Made by a program: the position numbers and the translations under genes. A model generated the notes under the pieces. The model had not been told where the DNA came from. It did no database searches and saw only the letters and a list, made by a program, of their open reading frames with translations. From NCBI RefSeq assembly GCF_001654835.1, contig NZ_LXEP01000045.1, forward strand, positions 19,996 to 83,995: a DNA stretch of 64,000 nt. Direction: 5' to 3'. Positions 44,572-54,364 of this stretch are shown here, piece after piece. Numbering within the stretch: position 1 is the first letter of the stretch; each line of letters begins with the position of its first letter. Source of the stretch: Buttiauxella gaviniae ATCC 51604 (lineage in GTDB: Bacteria > Pseudomonadota > Gammaproteobacteria > Enterobacterales > Enterobacteriaceae).

Positions 44572-45708
44572 ATGGATCTGCTCATTATCCTGACGTATGT
44601 GGCATTTGCGTGGGCCGTATTTAAGATTTTTAAAATACCGGTAAATAAATGGACCGTGCCAACCGCTGCCTTAGGTGGGGTGTTTTTAATTGGCGCACTT
44701 ATTTTATTAATGAACTACAACCATCCATATACTTACTTAGCGCAAAAAGCGGTTATTTCTATTCCACTTACTCCACAAGTAACGGGAATTGTCAGTGAAG
44801 TGACCGATAAACAAAACATGATGATTAAAAAAGGTGAAGTGCTATTTAAAATAGACCCTACGCGCTATCAAGCTCGAGTCGACAGGTTGCAAGCTGATTT
44901 AATGACGGCAATTCACAGTACTCAGTCACTCAAATCACAACTTGACGCCGCCGTGGCCAACACGACCCGTGTCACCGCCGAACGCGACAGACTATATAAG
45001 GACTACCAACGTTATCTTCAGGGCAGTAAAGCCCGTGTGAATCCCTTCTCTGAAAGCGATATTGATAACGCGCGGCAAAACTACCTCGCACAAGATGCGC
45101 TGGTAAAAGGCTCAGTTGCTGAACAGTCACAAATCAGAAGCCAGTTAGACAGCATGGTGAATGGCGAACAATCACAAATTGTCAGCCTGCGCGCCCAACT
45201 TGCCGAAGCCAAATATAACCTCAACCAAACCGTTATTCGTGCCCCCAGCGATGGTTATGTCACGCAAGTTCTGATTCGTCCAGGAACCTATGCAGCCGCC
45301 CTGCCGTTACGTCCGGTGATGGTGTTTATCCCGCAACAAAAACGCCAGATTATTGCCCAGTTCAGGCAGAACTCTCTGTTACGTCTGGAAGCGGGTGATG
45401 AAGCCGAAGTGGTGTTCAATGCGCTACCGGGGCAGGTTTTCCAGGGTAAGCTGACAACGGTTTTGCCCGTGGTTCCTGGGGGTTCTTATCAGGCTCAGGG
45501 GACTTTGCAGTCTCTGACGTTAACCCCGGGGAGTGACGGCGTACTGGCGGTGATTGAGCTCGCGCCTGATGCACAAGTGGATGCCTTACCCGACGGTATT
45601 TTTGCACAAGTTGCCGTCTATTCCGACCACTTTACCCATGTGTCTGTTATGCGTAAGGTTTTGCTGCGTATGACCAGTTGGATGCACTATTTGTATCTGG
45701 ATCATTAA
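44572..45708 (+). CDS. yiaV: HlyD-family membrane-fusion protein YiaV
   Basis: Periplasmic adaptor-like protein of 378 residues, the same length as E. coli YiaV and very similar to the last residues ([11 protein letters not shown]). Two N-terminal hydrophobic segments (about 4-20 and 33-52) anchor it; a lipoyl-like domain ([20 protein letters not shown] and [17 protein letters not shown]) brackets a helical hairpin. No ABC or MFS partner is adjacent, so its exported substrate is unknown. It forms an operon with yiaW. Confidence 0.93.
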   Translation: MDLLIILTYVAFAWAVFKIFKIPVNKWTVPTAALGGVFLIGALILLMNYNHPYTYLAQKAVISIPLTPQVTGIVSEVTDKQNMMIKKGEVLFKIDPTRYQARVDRLQADLMTAIHSTQSLKSQLDAAVANTTRVTAERDRLYKDYQRYLQGSKARVNPFSESDIDNARQNYLAQDALVKGSVAEQSQIRSQLDSMVNGEQSQIVSLRAQLAEAKYNLNQTVIRAPSDGYVTQVLIRPGTYAAALPLRPVMVFIPQQKRQIIAQFRQNSLLRLEAGDEAEVVFNALPGQVFQGKLTTVLPVVPGGSYQAQGTLQSLTLTPGSDGVLAVIELAPDAQVDALPDGIFAQVAVYSDHFTHVSVMRKVLLRMTSWMHYLYLDH

Positions 45709-45720
45709 GTTGCAAAATAA

Positions 45721-45745
45721 TCACCACCTCTCCCTGAGGTGGTGA
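45721..45745. terminator. Bidirectional terminator between yiaV and patD
   Basis: TCACCACCTC (45721-45730), loop TCCCT, GAGGTGGTGA (45736-45745): a perfect 10-bp stem between the convergent ends of yiaV and patD. Flanking A/T content is moderate on both sides. Confidence 0.78.
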
Positions 45746-45752
45746 GATAACG

Positions 45753-47177
45753 CTAGTGCTTAATCATTACATGCCGAATAACGGTGTAATCCTCAAGCCC
45801 GAATAACGACATATCCTTGCCGTAACCCGAAAGTTTTTGCCCACCGTGTGGCATTTCGCTAACCAGCATGAAATGAGTGTTCACCCAGGTACAACCGTAC
45901 TGTAAACGAGCACTCAGGCGATGTGCGCGACCGACATCTTTTGTCCAGACTGAAGACGCCAGCCCGTAGCTCGAATCGTTCGCCCAGCCAAGCACCTGCT
46001 CCTCATCATCAAAGCTCGTGATGCTGACCACCGGGCCGAACACCTCTTTTTGCACGATATCATCTTCCTGCTTCGCACCAGCAAGTAGCGTTGGCTGGAA
46101 GTAATATCCCGGCCCTTCTACTTTCGCGCCGCCCGTCACCACTTTTACGTGTGCCAGCGCTTTGGCGGCATTCACCGCAAGACTTACGCGCTCGAGATGA
46201 GCGGCAGAACTTAGCGGCCCAAGCTCGGTGGATTCATCGTCTGGCGCACCATATTTCAGGCTGCTGACCGCTTCCCCCAGTTTTTCCACCAGTTTGTCGT
46301 AAATGCCCTTCTGGGCGTAAATACGGCACGCGGCCGTACAGTCTTGCCCGGCGTTGTAATAGCCGAAGGTACGCACACCTTCAACCACAGCGTCTAAATC
46401 CGCATCATCAAAGACAATTACCGGCGCTTTGCCGCCCAGTTCCATATGGGTGCGCTTAATTGAAGGTGCGGTGTGGCTGATGATGTGTTCGCCAGTGGCA
46501 ATTGAGCCGGTTAAGGAAACCATGCGTACTTTCGGGTGACCGGTCAGCACATCACCCACCGTTTGCCCGCGTCCGAACAGCACATTCAATACGCCAGCCG
46601 GGAAAATATCTTTTGCCAATTCAGCGAGTTTAAAAGCGGTAAGCGGTGTGATTTCGGATGGTTTGATCACCACGCAGTTACCCGCGGCGAGTGCCGGGCC
46701 GAGTTTCCAGGCCGCCATCATTAACGGGTAATTCCACGGTGCGATAGATGCCACCACGCCCACAGGGTCACGGCGAATCATCGATGTATGGCCGCTGAGA
46801 TATTCCCCCGCCGCCAAACCATTCAAACAGCGGCTTGCACCGGCAAAGAAGCGGAACACATCCACCACCGCCGGGATCTCATCATTCAACACACAGTGAT
46901 AAGGTTTGCCGCAGTTTTGCGATTCCAGACGGGCAAACACTTCGCCATTTTGCTCGATAACCTCTGCCAGTTTTAAGAGATGTTCCGCGCGCTCTTTTGG
47001 CGTGGTTTGCCCCCAGGTAGCAAAAGCAATATCTGCAGCCAGTACCGCATCGTTTACCTGATCCGCAGTGGCTTCCGCTACCTCCAGCAGAACCTCACCG
47101 GTTGCCGGGTTATACACCGGCAACTTTTCCCCAAGGCCTTGCACTAACTGGCCGTTTATTAATAGCTGGCTTTGCAT
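45753..47177 (-). CDS. patD: Gamma-aminobutyraldehyde dehydrogenase
   Basis: NAD-dependent aldehyde dehydrogenase of 474 residues, exactly the length of E. coli PatD, which oxidises 4-aminobutyraldehyde from putrescine to GABA. Catalytic residues: Glu246 in MELGGK and Cys280 in [33 protein letters not shown] is the coenzyme-binding region. ATG 47177 ([10 protein letters not shown]) is chosen; the frame to 47231 overlaps ydcV. It is the last gene of the ydcSTUV-patD operon, linking polyamine uptake to catabolism. Confidence 0.96.
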   Translation of the reverse strand: MQSQLLINGQLVQGLGEKLPVYNPATGEVLLEVAEATADQVNDAVLAADIAFATWGQTTPKERAEHLLKLAEVIEQNGEVFARLESQNCGKPYHCVLNDEIPAVVDVFRFFAGASRCLNGLAAGEYLSGHTSMIRRDPVGVVASIAPWNYPLMMAAWKLGPALAAGNCVVIKPSEITPLTAFKLAELAKDIFPAGVLNVLFGRGQTVGDVLTGHPKVRMVSLTGSIATGEHIISHTAPSIKRTHMELGGKAPVIVFDDADLDAVVEGVRTFGYYNAGQDCTAACRIYAQKGIYDKLVEKLGEAVSSLKYGAPDDESTELGPLSSAAHLERVSLAVNAAKALAHVKVVTGGAKVEGPGYYFQPTLLAGAKQEDDIVQKEVFGPVVSITSFDDEEQVLGWANDSSYGLASSVWTKDVGRAHRLSARLQYGCTWVNTHFMLVSEMPHGGQKLSGYGKDMSLFGLEDYTVIRHVMIKH

Positions 47178-47196
47178 AGTGATACCCTTTTCAACA

Positions 47197-48003
47197 TTAT
47201 TTACCGCTGCCCGCGACTTCATCTCCACCACGGCTCAGCCAGTACGCCCCTAAAATCGGAATGGTTGTCATCAACATCACCATTAGTGCCACCACATTCG
47301 TGACCGGAACTTCGCGTGGGCGCCCTAATTGATTGAGCAGCCACAGCGGTAATGTGCGTTCATGTCCGGCGGTAAAGGTTGTGACGATAATTTCATCAAA
47401 CGACAGCGCAAACGCCAACATGCCTCCGGCGAGTAATGCAGACCCCAAATTAGGCAAAATCACATAGCGGAAGGTCTGCCAGCCGTCGGCGCCAAGATCC
47501 ATCGACGCCTCAATCAAGCTGTAAGAGGTGCGACGAAAACGAGCGATGACGTTGTTAAACACAATAACGACGCAAAACGTTGCATGCCCCACCACAATGG
47601 TGAAAAAGCCCGGTTCAAAATTCATCATTTTGAAGGCGGTTAACAGCGCAAGGCCCGTGATAATTCCCGGCAAAGCAATCGGTAACAGCAGCAATAACGA
47701 GATGGCATTTTTGCCGAAGAATTCCCTCCGCCACAGTGCTGCAGCCGCCAGTGTGCCAAGGATCAAAGCAAGTATAGTTGCCAGTGAGGCAACTTTAAGT
47801 GACAACGTCACAGCATCCAGAATGTCACTGCGCGATGCCGCCACGCTGAACCAGTGCAGCGTCAGCCCTTTTGGCGGGAAGCTAAATGCCGCCTCTTCGG
47901 TGTTAAACGCGTAAAGAGCGATTATCAGCAGCGGGAAATGCAGGAAGATGACCCCACCCCAGGCGGCAATTTTTAGCAGTAATGGTGCGCGTTCAGAGTG
48001 CAT
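47197..48003 (-). CDS. ydcV: Putrescine/spermidine-type ABC permease YdcV
   Basis: Inner-membrane permease of 268 residues (PotC family) with about six membrane helices and the ATPase-contact loop [23 protein letters not shown]. It pairs with YdcU. The start overlaps the ydcU stop region by 11 bases and the end is 19 bases before patD. Confidence 0.94.
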   Translation of the reverse strand: MHSERAPLLLKIAAWGGVIFLHFPLLIIALYAFNTEEAAFSFPPKGLTLHWFSVAASRSDILDAVTLSLKVASLATILALILGTLAAAALWRREFFGKNAISLLLLLPIALPGIITGLALLTAFKMMNFEPGFFTIVVGHATFCVVIVFNNVIARFRRTSYSLIEASMDLGADGWQTFRYVILPNLGSALLAGGMLAFALSFDEIIVTTFTAGHERTLPLWLLNQLGRPREVPVTNVVALMVMLMTTIPILGAYWLSRGGDEVAGSGK

Positions 48004-48937
48004 CGAAGGCCCCCAGTCGTTTCACCAGTGAAAGATAAATGGCGATCAGTACAATCGGCACCAGGGTAAACGCAGCCGCCATCGGCATATTGCCTATCGC
48101 GCCTTGCTGGGAATAGACCATATTGCCGATGAAATACCCCGGCGGCCCCACCAACTGCGGCACAATAAAATCACCCAGCGTAAGCGAAAACGTGAACACC
48201 GATCCCGCCGCTACACCAGGAATGGCCAGAGGCAAAATCACATGGCGGAAGGTTTGCGATGGGCGCGCGCCCAAATCAGCAGATGCCTGTAATAACGACG
48301 GAGGCAGGCGCTCAAGTGCCGCCTGAATCGGCAAAATCATGAACGGCAGCCAGATGTAGAGAAACACCAGGAAGCGCCCAAAACCGGATGTGGAGAGCGT
48401 ATTGCCACCCACCGCTGGAATGGTGAGCATCAGGTTTAATAGCGGTTCCAGCCCCATATGGTTAAGGAACCATTGCGCTACGCCATCACGGGAAAGTAAC
48501 AGCGTCCAGGCGTAAGCCTTAACGATGTAACTGGCCCACATTGGCAGCATCACAGCGATATAGAAAAACGCCTTCAACTTGCCGGTGGTGTAGCGCGCCA
48601 TAAAGTACGCCATCGGAAACGCCAGCACTGCGCTGCCGAGCGTCACCGCAATTGCCATCGTCAGGGTGCGCAGAATAATGTCGTAGTTAGCCGGGTTAAA
48701 CAGGGCCGCAATATTGGCAAATGTCAGGTCAGGCGTGACCGACATGGTGAAATCATCGAAGGTGTAAAACCCCTGCCACAGTAGCGTGAGTAACGAACCA
48801 AGATAGACAACACCGAACCATAACAGCGGTGGCAGGAGCAATAAGGCCAACCAGAATCCAGGGCGCTGCCACAAAAATGTGGCAATGCGCCGCATCAGGC
48901 GGTTGTCAGGATGCGATGTGGGGAGGCTCATATCCAT
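47993..48937 (-). CDS. ydcU: Putrescine/spermidine-type ABC permease YdcU
   Basis: Inner-membrane permease of 314 residues (PotB family; E. coli YdcU 313). The EAA-like loop is [40 protein letters not shown] is typical of polyamine permeases. I start at ATG 48937 ([10 protein letters not shown]) after AAGGA; ATG 48931 is also possible. The frame to 49087 lies inside ydcT and is not real. It begins one base after the ydcT stop codon. Confidence 0.94.
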   Translation of the reverse strand: MDMSLPTSHPDNRLMRRIATFLWQRPGFWLALLLLPPLLWFGVVYLGSLLTLLWQGFYTFDDFTMSVTPDLTFANIAALFNPANYDIILRTLTMAIAVTLGSAVLAFPMAYFMARYTTGKLKAFFYIAVMLPMWASYIVKAYAWTLLLSRDGVAQWFLNHMGLEPLLNLMLTIPAVGGNTLSTSGFGRFLVFLYIWLPFMILPIQAALERLPPSLLQASADLGARPSQTFRHVILPLAIPGVAAGSVFTFSLTLGDFIVPQLVGPPGYFIGNMVYSQQGAIGNMPMAAAFTLVPIVLIAIYLSLVKRLGAFDAL

Positions 48938-48938
48938 T

Positions 48939-49964
48939 TCATCCTTCCCCCAACAGCGGAACCATCGCCGCGCGAGGCCAGACTGCGGTGACCTGCTGGC
49001 CAATTTGATAGCGCTCTTCGCTGATAATACGCTGCGGGTTCGCTTCACTGACCAGTAGTTTTTCGCCGTCGGCAAGGCGCAGTTCAAGTCGTGTCGCCGC
49101 CCCTTGATAATGGATCTCCTGAATCATGCCGCTAACACTGATTCCGCCGCTTTGGCCAGAATGATCGTTGAGAACAATATGCTCAGGGCGTAGAGAAAAT
49201 AGCCCCTCCTCACCGCACACTTTCCCGGCAAGAGCCGGTTGTAACACGTTTGAAGTACCGACAAAACTGGCCACAAATGCGGTACGTGGCTGCATATATA
49301 ACTGGCGCGGCGTATCCACTTGCTCGATACGCCCGTTATTGAACACCGCAACGCGGTCAGACATCGACAGCGCCTCACTTTGGTCGTGGGTGACGAAAAT
49401 AAAGGTGATGCCCAGCTCGCGCTGGAGTTTTTTCAGCTCGCCCTGCATCTGCTCGCGCAGTTTAAGATCCAGTGCCCCCAGCGGCTCATCCAGTAACAAC
49501 ACACGTGGGCGATTCACCAGCGCGCGAGCCAGTGCCACACGCTGGCGCTGGCCGCCGGAAAGTTGCGAAGGTTTACGGGCGTGAACAAAACCCAGGGCGA
49601 CTCGCTCGAGCGCTTCCTGCGCTTTGGCTAGCCGTGTTTTTTTATCAATCCCCTTTACCATCAAGCCATATGCGACGTTTTCCAGCACGGTCATATGGGG
49701 GAATAAGGCGTAATCCTGGAAGACGGTATTCACATCACGTTGATAAGGCGGCACGTCTTGTGCCGGTTTGCCAAAAATAGCTATCTCGCCGGAAGTCACC
49801 TGTTCAAAACCGGCAATCAGCCTTAAACAGGTGGTTTTGCCCGAGCCAGAAGGCCCGAGCATGGAGAAAAACTCCCCGTCATCAATATCAATTGAAACGT
49901 TATCTACGGCGCGAACATCACCATAAAGGCGCGAGACGTTTCTGAACTGCACAGCGTACGACAT
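48939..49964 (-). CDS. ydcT: Putrescine/spermidine-type ABC ATPase YdcT
   Basis: ATPase of 341 residues (PotA family) with Walker A GPSGSGKTT, signature LSGGQRQR, Walker B VLLLDEPLGALD and a C-terminal TOBE-type regulatory domain (SLRPEHIVLNDHSG onward). ATG 49964 (MSYAVQFRNVSRLYG) has GGAGGAG upstream; the longer frame to 50117 overlaps ydcS. It lies 13 bases after the ydcS stop. Confidence 0.95.
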   Translation of the reverse strand: MSYAVQFRNVSRLYGDVRAVDNVSIDIDDGEFFSMLGPSGSGKTTCLRLIAGFEQVTSGEIAIFGKPAQDVPPYQRDVNTVFQDYALFPHMTVLENVAYGLMVKGIDKKTRLAKAQEALERVALGFVHARKPSQLSGGQRQRVALARALVNRPRVLLLDEPLGALDLKLREQMQGELKKLQRELGITFIFVTHDQSEALSMSDRVAVFNNGRIEQVDTPRQLYMQPRTAFVASFVGTSNVLQPALAGKVCGEEGLFSLRPEHIVLNDHSGQSGGISVSGMIQEIHYQGAATRLELRLADGEKLLVSEANPQRIISEERYQIGQQVTAVWPRAAMVPLLGEG

Positions 49965-49977
49965 AACTCCTCCAGGC

Positions 49978-51123
49978 TTAGCGGCCACCCATAATGGCGA
50001 TATAATCCTGGGTCCAGCGACTGTACGGCACGAATTTACCGCCTTCGGCGACCGGAGTTTTCCAGAACACAATCTTATCGAAGTAGTTGTAGCCATTGGT
50101 TTCACAGCCTTTGTCACCCAGAAGCGTACTGGCTTTACAGCCTTCCGCTACCGCTGGCAGTGAGCCAAACCACGCAGCCACGTCCCCCTGGACTTTCGCT
50201 TTTAGCGAGTGGTCCATCCATTTGTAGGCGCAGTTCATATGTTTCGCATCAGCATGCAGCATGGTGGTATCTGCCCAACCGGTGACGCCCTCTTTCGGGA
50301 ATACGGTGGCAATCGGCTGGCCTTCGCCTTTTAGGGCATTCGCCTGATATGGCCAGGCGCTGGAAGCGACCACGCCTTCATTTTTGAAGTCGCTCATCTG
50401 AACGGTAGTGTCATGCCAGTAACGGTGAATCAGACCGTGTTGGTCACGCAGCACTTTTAGCACTGCGGCATATTGTTCTTCGGTGAGCTGGTACGGGTCG
50501 GTAATGCCCAGTTGTGGCTGTGTGGCTTTCACAAATAACGCGGCATCGGCGATGTAAATTGGCCCATCGTAGGCCTGCACACGGCCCTGGTTAGTTTTAC
50601 CATCCGGCAAATCTTGTTTGACGAACACCACGCTCCAGCTGTCAGGCGGTGTTGGGAAAGTTTTAGTGTTGTACATCAGCAGGTTCGGCCCCCACTGATA
50701 CGGCGTGCCGTAAACTTTATCGCCCACGTTAAACCAGGAGCCTTTCACCAGCCGTGGATCGACGTTTTTCCAGTTTGGGATCAGCGCAGTGTTAATTGGC
50801 TGCACGCGCTTGCCCATAATCAGGCGCAAGGATGCATCGCCCGAAGCGGTGACGAGGTCATAACCACCTTTCGCCATTAAACTGACCATTTCGTCAGAGG
50901 TCGCGGCGGTTTTCACATTCACCTTACAACCGGTCTCTTTTTCAAAATCAGTAACCCAGTTGTACGCTTTGTCGGTATCACCGCGTTCGATATAACCCGG
51001 CCAGGCGATAATATCGAGCTGCCCTTCACCGGCACCTATTTTGTCTGGAAGCCCCGCCGCCTGTGCAGAAAGCACGGTCAAACAGAGGGTGGAAAGAGAC
51101 CATATAGCCTGTTTTGTACGCAT
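49978..51123 (-). CDS. ydcS: Periplasmic polyamine-binding protein YdcS
   Basis: Solute-binding protein of 381 residues, the same length as E. coli YdcS, with signal peptide cleaved near AQA-A (about residue 22). Polyamine-binding fold sequences include LDIIAWPGYIERGDTDKAY and YGTPYQWGPNLLMYNT. E. coli YdcS has also been reported to act in polyhydroxybutyrate synthesis and DNA uptake. It is the first gene of the operon; ATG 51123 follows GGAGTAGC. Confidence 0.95.
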   Translation of the reverse strand: MRTKQAIWSLSTLCLTVLSAQAAGLPDKIGAGEGQLDIIAWPGYIERGDTDKAYNWVTDFEKETGCKVNVKTAATSDEMVSLMAKGGYDLVTASGDASLRLIMGKRVQPINTALIPNWKNVDPRLVKGSWFNVGDKVYGTPYQWGPNLLMYNTKTFPTPPDSWSVVFVKQDLPDGKTNQGRVQAYDGPIYIADAALFVKATQPQLGITDPYQLTEEQYAAVLKVLRDQHGLIHRYWHDTTVQMSDFKNEGVVASSAWPYQANALKGEGQPIATVFPKEGVTGWADTTMLHADAKHMNCAYKWMDHSLKAKVQGDVAAWFGSLPAVAEGCKASTLLGDKGCETNGYNYFDKIVFWKTPVAEGGKFVPYSRWTQDYIAIMGGR

Positions 51124-51558
51124 TGCTGCTACTCCTGTCTGAAAGGTAAAGGCGGCACGCTCAAACAATCAGTGCCGAAGTCCAAAAAAATCCCCGTACA
51201 AAAACAATAGTCTGCGTAAATATGGCAAGCACAGGGCGGCAAGGAAATTTCACCAGGATGTGATAGACAGCGCAGTAAAGCGCGTACCTGAAATTTTTCC
51301 TGCGGTAAGATAACTGGATGATTTTTAAAGTGTAGATAAGGTGTAAGCGAGGCTACTAATCTGCGCTATCAATTTTCGCAATTATTGAAATTTCATATGG
51401 ATGGCGGTGAAAAATGCAGGTTGCTCAGGTTCACGACGCTCGATGGGCTGGTGACGGATTTACAAGACTGTAATTGCAACCCTGAATATCCAGCTGATTG
51501 CGATAACTTCCTAATGCTCTACGCTTAGAATAACTGTTAATCATTAAAAGGAGATAAA
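51124..51558. other. Divergent intergenic region, ydcS / mop
   Basis: A 435-bp region without a supportable ORF. It must hold the ydcS promoter (minus strand, left part) and the mop promoter (plus strand, right part). I checked for sigma-54, CRP and molybdate-regulator-like palindromes and saw none that I would report. This is the junction where the E. coli gene order (ydcR next to ydcS) is broken. Confidence 0.6.
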
Positions 51559-52011
51559 ATGACTATTTCCGCACGTAACCAACTCACTGGCACGGTTAGC
51601 CATATCGCGGATGGCACGGTTAGCCATATCGCGGATGGCGCGATTAATGACGAAGTAGAACTTACGCTAAATAGCGGTGGCAAGCTGGTGGCAGTTGTGA
51701 CTCGCACCAGCCGGGAAGCATTAGGATTAAATCCAGGTAAAGAGGCCGTAGCACTGATCAAAGCACCATGGGTGATGTTGGCTACAGAAGACTGCGGTTT
51801 CCAGTTTTCTGCGCGTAATCAGTTCCCAGGTTCTGTACTTTCCCTGCTGCGTGGCGCAGTAAATACCACGGTAAATATTGCAACCGATGGTGGTACAGAG
51901 TTAACAGCGGTGGTAACCAACGAAGCCGCAGATGAAATGGCGCTGAAAAATGGCAGCCGTTTAATTGCGCTGATCAAAGCCTCTTCCGTGCTATTGGCCG
52001 TGAAGAAATAA
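51559..52011 (+). CDS. Mop-type TOBE-domain molybdate-binding protein with internal duplication
   Basis: Cytoplasmic protein of 150 residues made of two TOBE/Mop domains (about 1-78 and 80-150; SARNQLTGTVSHI and SARNQFPGSVLSL start each), the layout of molbindins that store molybdate or tungstate. The first domain contains GTVSHIAD twice in a row, encoded by a perfect 24-bp tandem duplication (51589-51612, 51613-51636), which lengthens the first loop or strand. AAAGGAG lies 8 bases before the ATG. It is convergent with benD. Family function is known; the consequence of the duplication is not. Confidence 0.88.
   Translation: MTISARNQLTGTVSHIADGTVSHIADGAINDEVELTLNSGGKLVAVVTRTSREALGLNPGKEAVALIKAPWVMLATEDCGFQFSARNQFPGSVLSLLRGAVNTTVNIATDGGTELTAVVTNEAADEMALKNGSRLIALIKASSVLLAVKK
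51589..51636 (+). repeat. 24-bp perfect tandem duplication inside the Mop gene
   Basis: The 24 bases beginning GGCACGGTTAGCCATATCGC occur twice without interruption (51589-51612 and 51613-51636), followed by the diverged third start GGCGCG. It keeps the reading frame and adds eight residues. Confidence 0.95.
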
Positions 52012-52017
52012 AACCAG

Positions 52018-52044
52018 GGCCGGCTAACCGGCCTCTTTTCTTTT
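52018..52044. terminator. Terminator between mop and benD
   Basis: GGCCGG (52018-52023), loop CTAA, CCGGCC (52028-52033), followed by TCTTTTCTTTT on the plus strand. It starts 6 bases after the mop stop codon and is also placed to end the convergent ben transcript. Confidence 0.85.
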
Positions 52045-52049
52045 AAACG

Positions 52050-52823
52050 CTAACCTAAATCACCACCGCCGACTGGCAAGATAGTTCCCGTGATGTAGCT
52101 TGCCTCGTCACTTGCCAGAAATAAAATTGCATTGGCCTGCTCAGCAAGCGAACCATAACGATGCATAAGGCTGCTCTCTTTGGTTTGGTCTACTACCTGC
52201 TGATACCATTCTTGCTCCTGTAGACTTGGCTGCTCCTGGTTACGTGGAGTCAGGCGCGCGGGAGCCTCTGTACCACCTGGTGCCGTGGCATTAATACGGA
52301 TGCCGCTTCCGGAATATTCCATCGCCAACGATTGCGTTAACGCATTGACCCCACCTTTGGCGGCGGAATATGGCACGCGGTTAACTCCACGGGTTGCCAC
52401 AGAAGAAACATTCACAATCGCACCGCGTTGTTGGGTGAGCATGAAAGGTAAGACGGCGCGACATCCCCACAGCGTAGGAAATAACGAGCGTCGGATTTCA
52501 GCTTCAATTTGCTCAGCCTGATACTCAGCAAAAGGGCGAGCCCAAATAGTCCCGCCAACGTTATTAACCAGCACGTCAATTACGCCGAAGTGCAGATGCG
52601 CTTCACTCATAGCCTTTTCAGTGCTCTGCCATTGTTCAAGGTCAGCCTCAATGGCCTGCACTTCGCGACCTTGTTGACGCAAGTTTTGCGCAAGTTCGTG
52701 AACGTAGCGAGCACGGTCAATCAAAACCAGTCGCGCGCCCTCTTTAGCGGCTTGTTCAGCAACCTGGCGACCAATGCCCTGGGCCGCCCCGGTAATCACC
52801 ATTACTTTGTTATGAAATCGCAT
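52050..52823 (-). CDS. benD: 1,6-dihydroxycyclohexa-2,4-diene-1-carboxylate dehydrogenase
   Basis: Short-chain dehydrogenase of 257 residues that oxidises and decarboxylates the benzoate cis-diol to catechol. NAD site TGAAQGIGR (11-19), NNVGG (87-91) and catalytic Ser140/141, Tyr152 and Lys156 (PYSAAKGG) are present. It is the last gene of the cat-ben operon, 9 bases after benC. Confidence 0.93.
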   Translation of the reverse strand: MRFHNKVMVITGAAQGIGRQVAEQAAKEGARLVLIDRARYVHELAQNLRQQGREVQAIEADLEQWQSTEKAMSEAHLHFGVIDVLVNNVGGTIWARPFAEYQAEQIEAEIRRSLFPTLWGCRAVLPFMLTQQRGAIVNVSSVATRGVNRVPYSAAKGGVNALTQSLAMEYSGSGIRINATAPGGTEAPARLTPRNQEQPSLQEQEWYQQVVDQTKESSLMHRYGSLAEQANAILFLASDEASYITGTILPVGGGDLG

Positions 52824-52832
52824 TATGGCTCC

Positions 52833-53861
52833 TTAGGCAGCCGCGCTGTCCGTTGCATTCTGGCTGGGAGTGAATTTTTCGTAATGAAAATTCGCCGGGG
52901 TTATTTGGCGCTCGCGGAAACTGCGTAAAACCGCATCAACCATCGGTGGTGGCCCGCACAGATACACATCCACCTCACCCTGGTTAAGCAACTCTTCACT
53001 GAAGTGATCGGTGACATAGCCTTTTTGTGGGCAGGCGGATGCCTCATCGGTAACTACCGGCAGCCAGGTCAAATTTGGCAAGCGAGCCGCCAGTTCGTTA
53101 AGTACCTCGACCATCACCAGATCGGTATCTTTCGTCACACCATAAAGCAGCGTAATCGGCTGTTCGGCTGGAGTTTTCGACAACTGCCTGAGCATCGCAA
53201 GAAACGGTGCTAGCCCCGTACCACCGGCCAACATCAAAATCGGACGTAACACCGGGCGCAGATAAAAACTACCCATAGGGCCCGTTAGCGTTAATACATC
53301 CCCTGCTTTCGCATGCTGCCCAAGCCAGGTGCTCATCATGCCGCCGGGAACATTGCGAATCAGAAAGCTTGCCTGCGTATCACCAGGTAGCGAACTAAAC
53401 GAATAGGCGCGTACCTGCGTCCCACCAGGGATCTGGATATTGACGTACTGCCCAGGCAGGAAGTCGACTCCCTTGTCCAGGGCAATGACCAATTCTATAG
53501 CGCTGGGCGTCAGTGCCTCACTGCGCATTACCGTGCCTTCGAAACTGCCGATGCCTGTTTTGCAGGCCGCCGCGGGGACAGGCACATCAATCACACAATC
53601 AGAGTCGGGCACCATCTGGCAAGTTAGTACCAGGCGTTGTTGTGCTTCATCTTCACTGAGCGCGTCCTCAAGAAAATCTTCACCGAGGTTGTACTCTCCG
53701 CTCGCACAGTGGCACTTACAGGTGCCGCATACGCCATCAGAGCAATCCATCGGTAAATTCACTTTCTGGCGATAGGCCGCATCCAGCACCTTTTCACCCA
53801 CATTGCAGGAAATAAAACGTGTGACCCCATCTTCAAAGTTGAGGGCGATGTTAAAGCTCAT
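52833..53861 (-). CDS. benC: Benzoate 1,2-dioxygenase reductase component
   Basis: Electron-transfer protein of 342 residues. The N-terminal plant-type ferredoxin domain has cluster cysteines Cys40, Cys45, Cys48 (CSDGVCGTCKC) and Cys81; the C-terminal FAD/NADH reductase has RAYSFSSLPGD, GPMGSFYLR and LAGGTGLAPFLAM. It carries NADH electrons to BenAB. The domain order (ferredoxin first) is that of BenC and XylZ and opposite to PaaE in this window. Confidence 0.95.
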   Translation of the reverse strand: MSFNIALNFEDGVTRFISCNVGEKVLDAAYRQKVNLPMDCSDGVCGTCKCHCASGEYNLGEDFLEDALSEDEAQQRLVLTCQMVPDSDCVIDVPVPAAACKTGIGSFEGTVMRSEALTPSAIELVIALDKGVDFLPGQYVNIQIPGGTQVRAYSFSSLPGDTQASFLIRNVPGGMMSTWLGQHAKAGDVLTLTGPMGSFYLRPVLRPILMLAGGTGLAPFLAMLRQLSKTPAEQPITLLYGVTKDTDLVMVEVLNELAARLPNLTWLPVVTDEASACPQKGYVTDHFSEELLNQGEVDVYLCGPPPMVDAVLRSFRERQITPANFHYEKFTPSQNATDSAAA

Positions 53862-53875
53862 GGCATTACCTCTTC

Positions 53876-54364
53876 TCAGACGTGATAGATGTCGATCACT
53901 TGACGGATGTAATCGTTATTCAGATGAATAGTTTTGCGGGTGATTTGCGGGCGACTTTCGCTCAAATCCAGGGTGCAATATGTGGTGCCAAAGAAATAAC
54001 CACTCTGCTGATAGCGGTGGCTATGGGTCACCCAGTTGTAGCGCACATCAACGCTGTTACCGCTTTGGCCGACAACAGCGATATTTGACAGCATATGCGT
54101 CGTCCGTGGCTCGGGTGTACTGGCACCGGAACGCTCCGTTTTAATGCGATATACGCGGTCTTCCAGACCCTGGCGGTTTGGGTAAAAAATCAGTGAAATT
54201 TGGCTATAGGGATCGGTGGTGAGTTGATCGTCATCACCCCAGGCTGGCATCCAGTACACCACTTTCGGGCTGTAGCAACTGATCCATTCATCCCATTGAC
54301 GATCGTCTAACAGACTCGCTTCATAATAGAGAAACTGGCTGATAGCGTTGATATCCAGACTCAT
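53876..54364 (-). CDS. benB: Benzoate 1,2-dioxygenase small (beta) subunit
   Basis: Structural beta subunit of 162 residues with the cystatin-like fold of ring-hydroxylating dioxygenases ([32 protein letters not shown] near the start). Its ATG overlaps the benA stop codon by 4 bases, so the alpha and beta subunits are translationally coupled. Confidence 0.95.
   Translation of the reverse strand: MSLDINAISQFLYYEASLLDDRQWDEWISCYSPKVVYWMPAWGDDDQLTTDPYSQISLIFYPNRQGLEDRVYRIKTERSGASTPEPRTTHMLSNIAVVGQSGNSVDVRYNWVTHSHRYQQSGYFFGTTYCTLDLSESRPQITRKTIHLNNDYIRQVIDIYHV

Noticed and set aside
51169..51260. Possible sigma-54 promoter of ydcS
   Set aside because: GG and GC elements occur with wrong spacing on the minus strand; no convincing match to TGGCAC-N5-TTGC.
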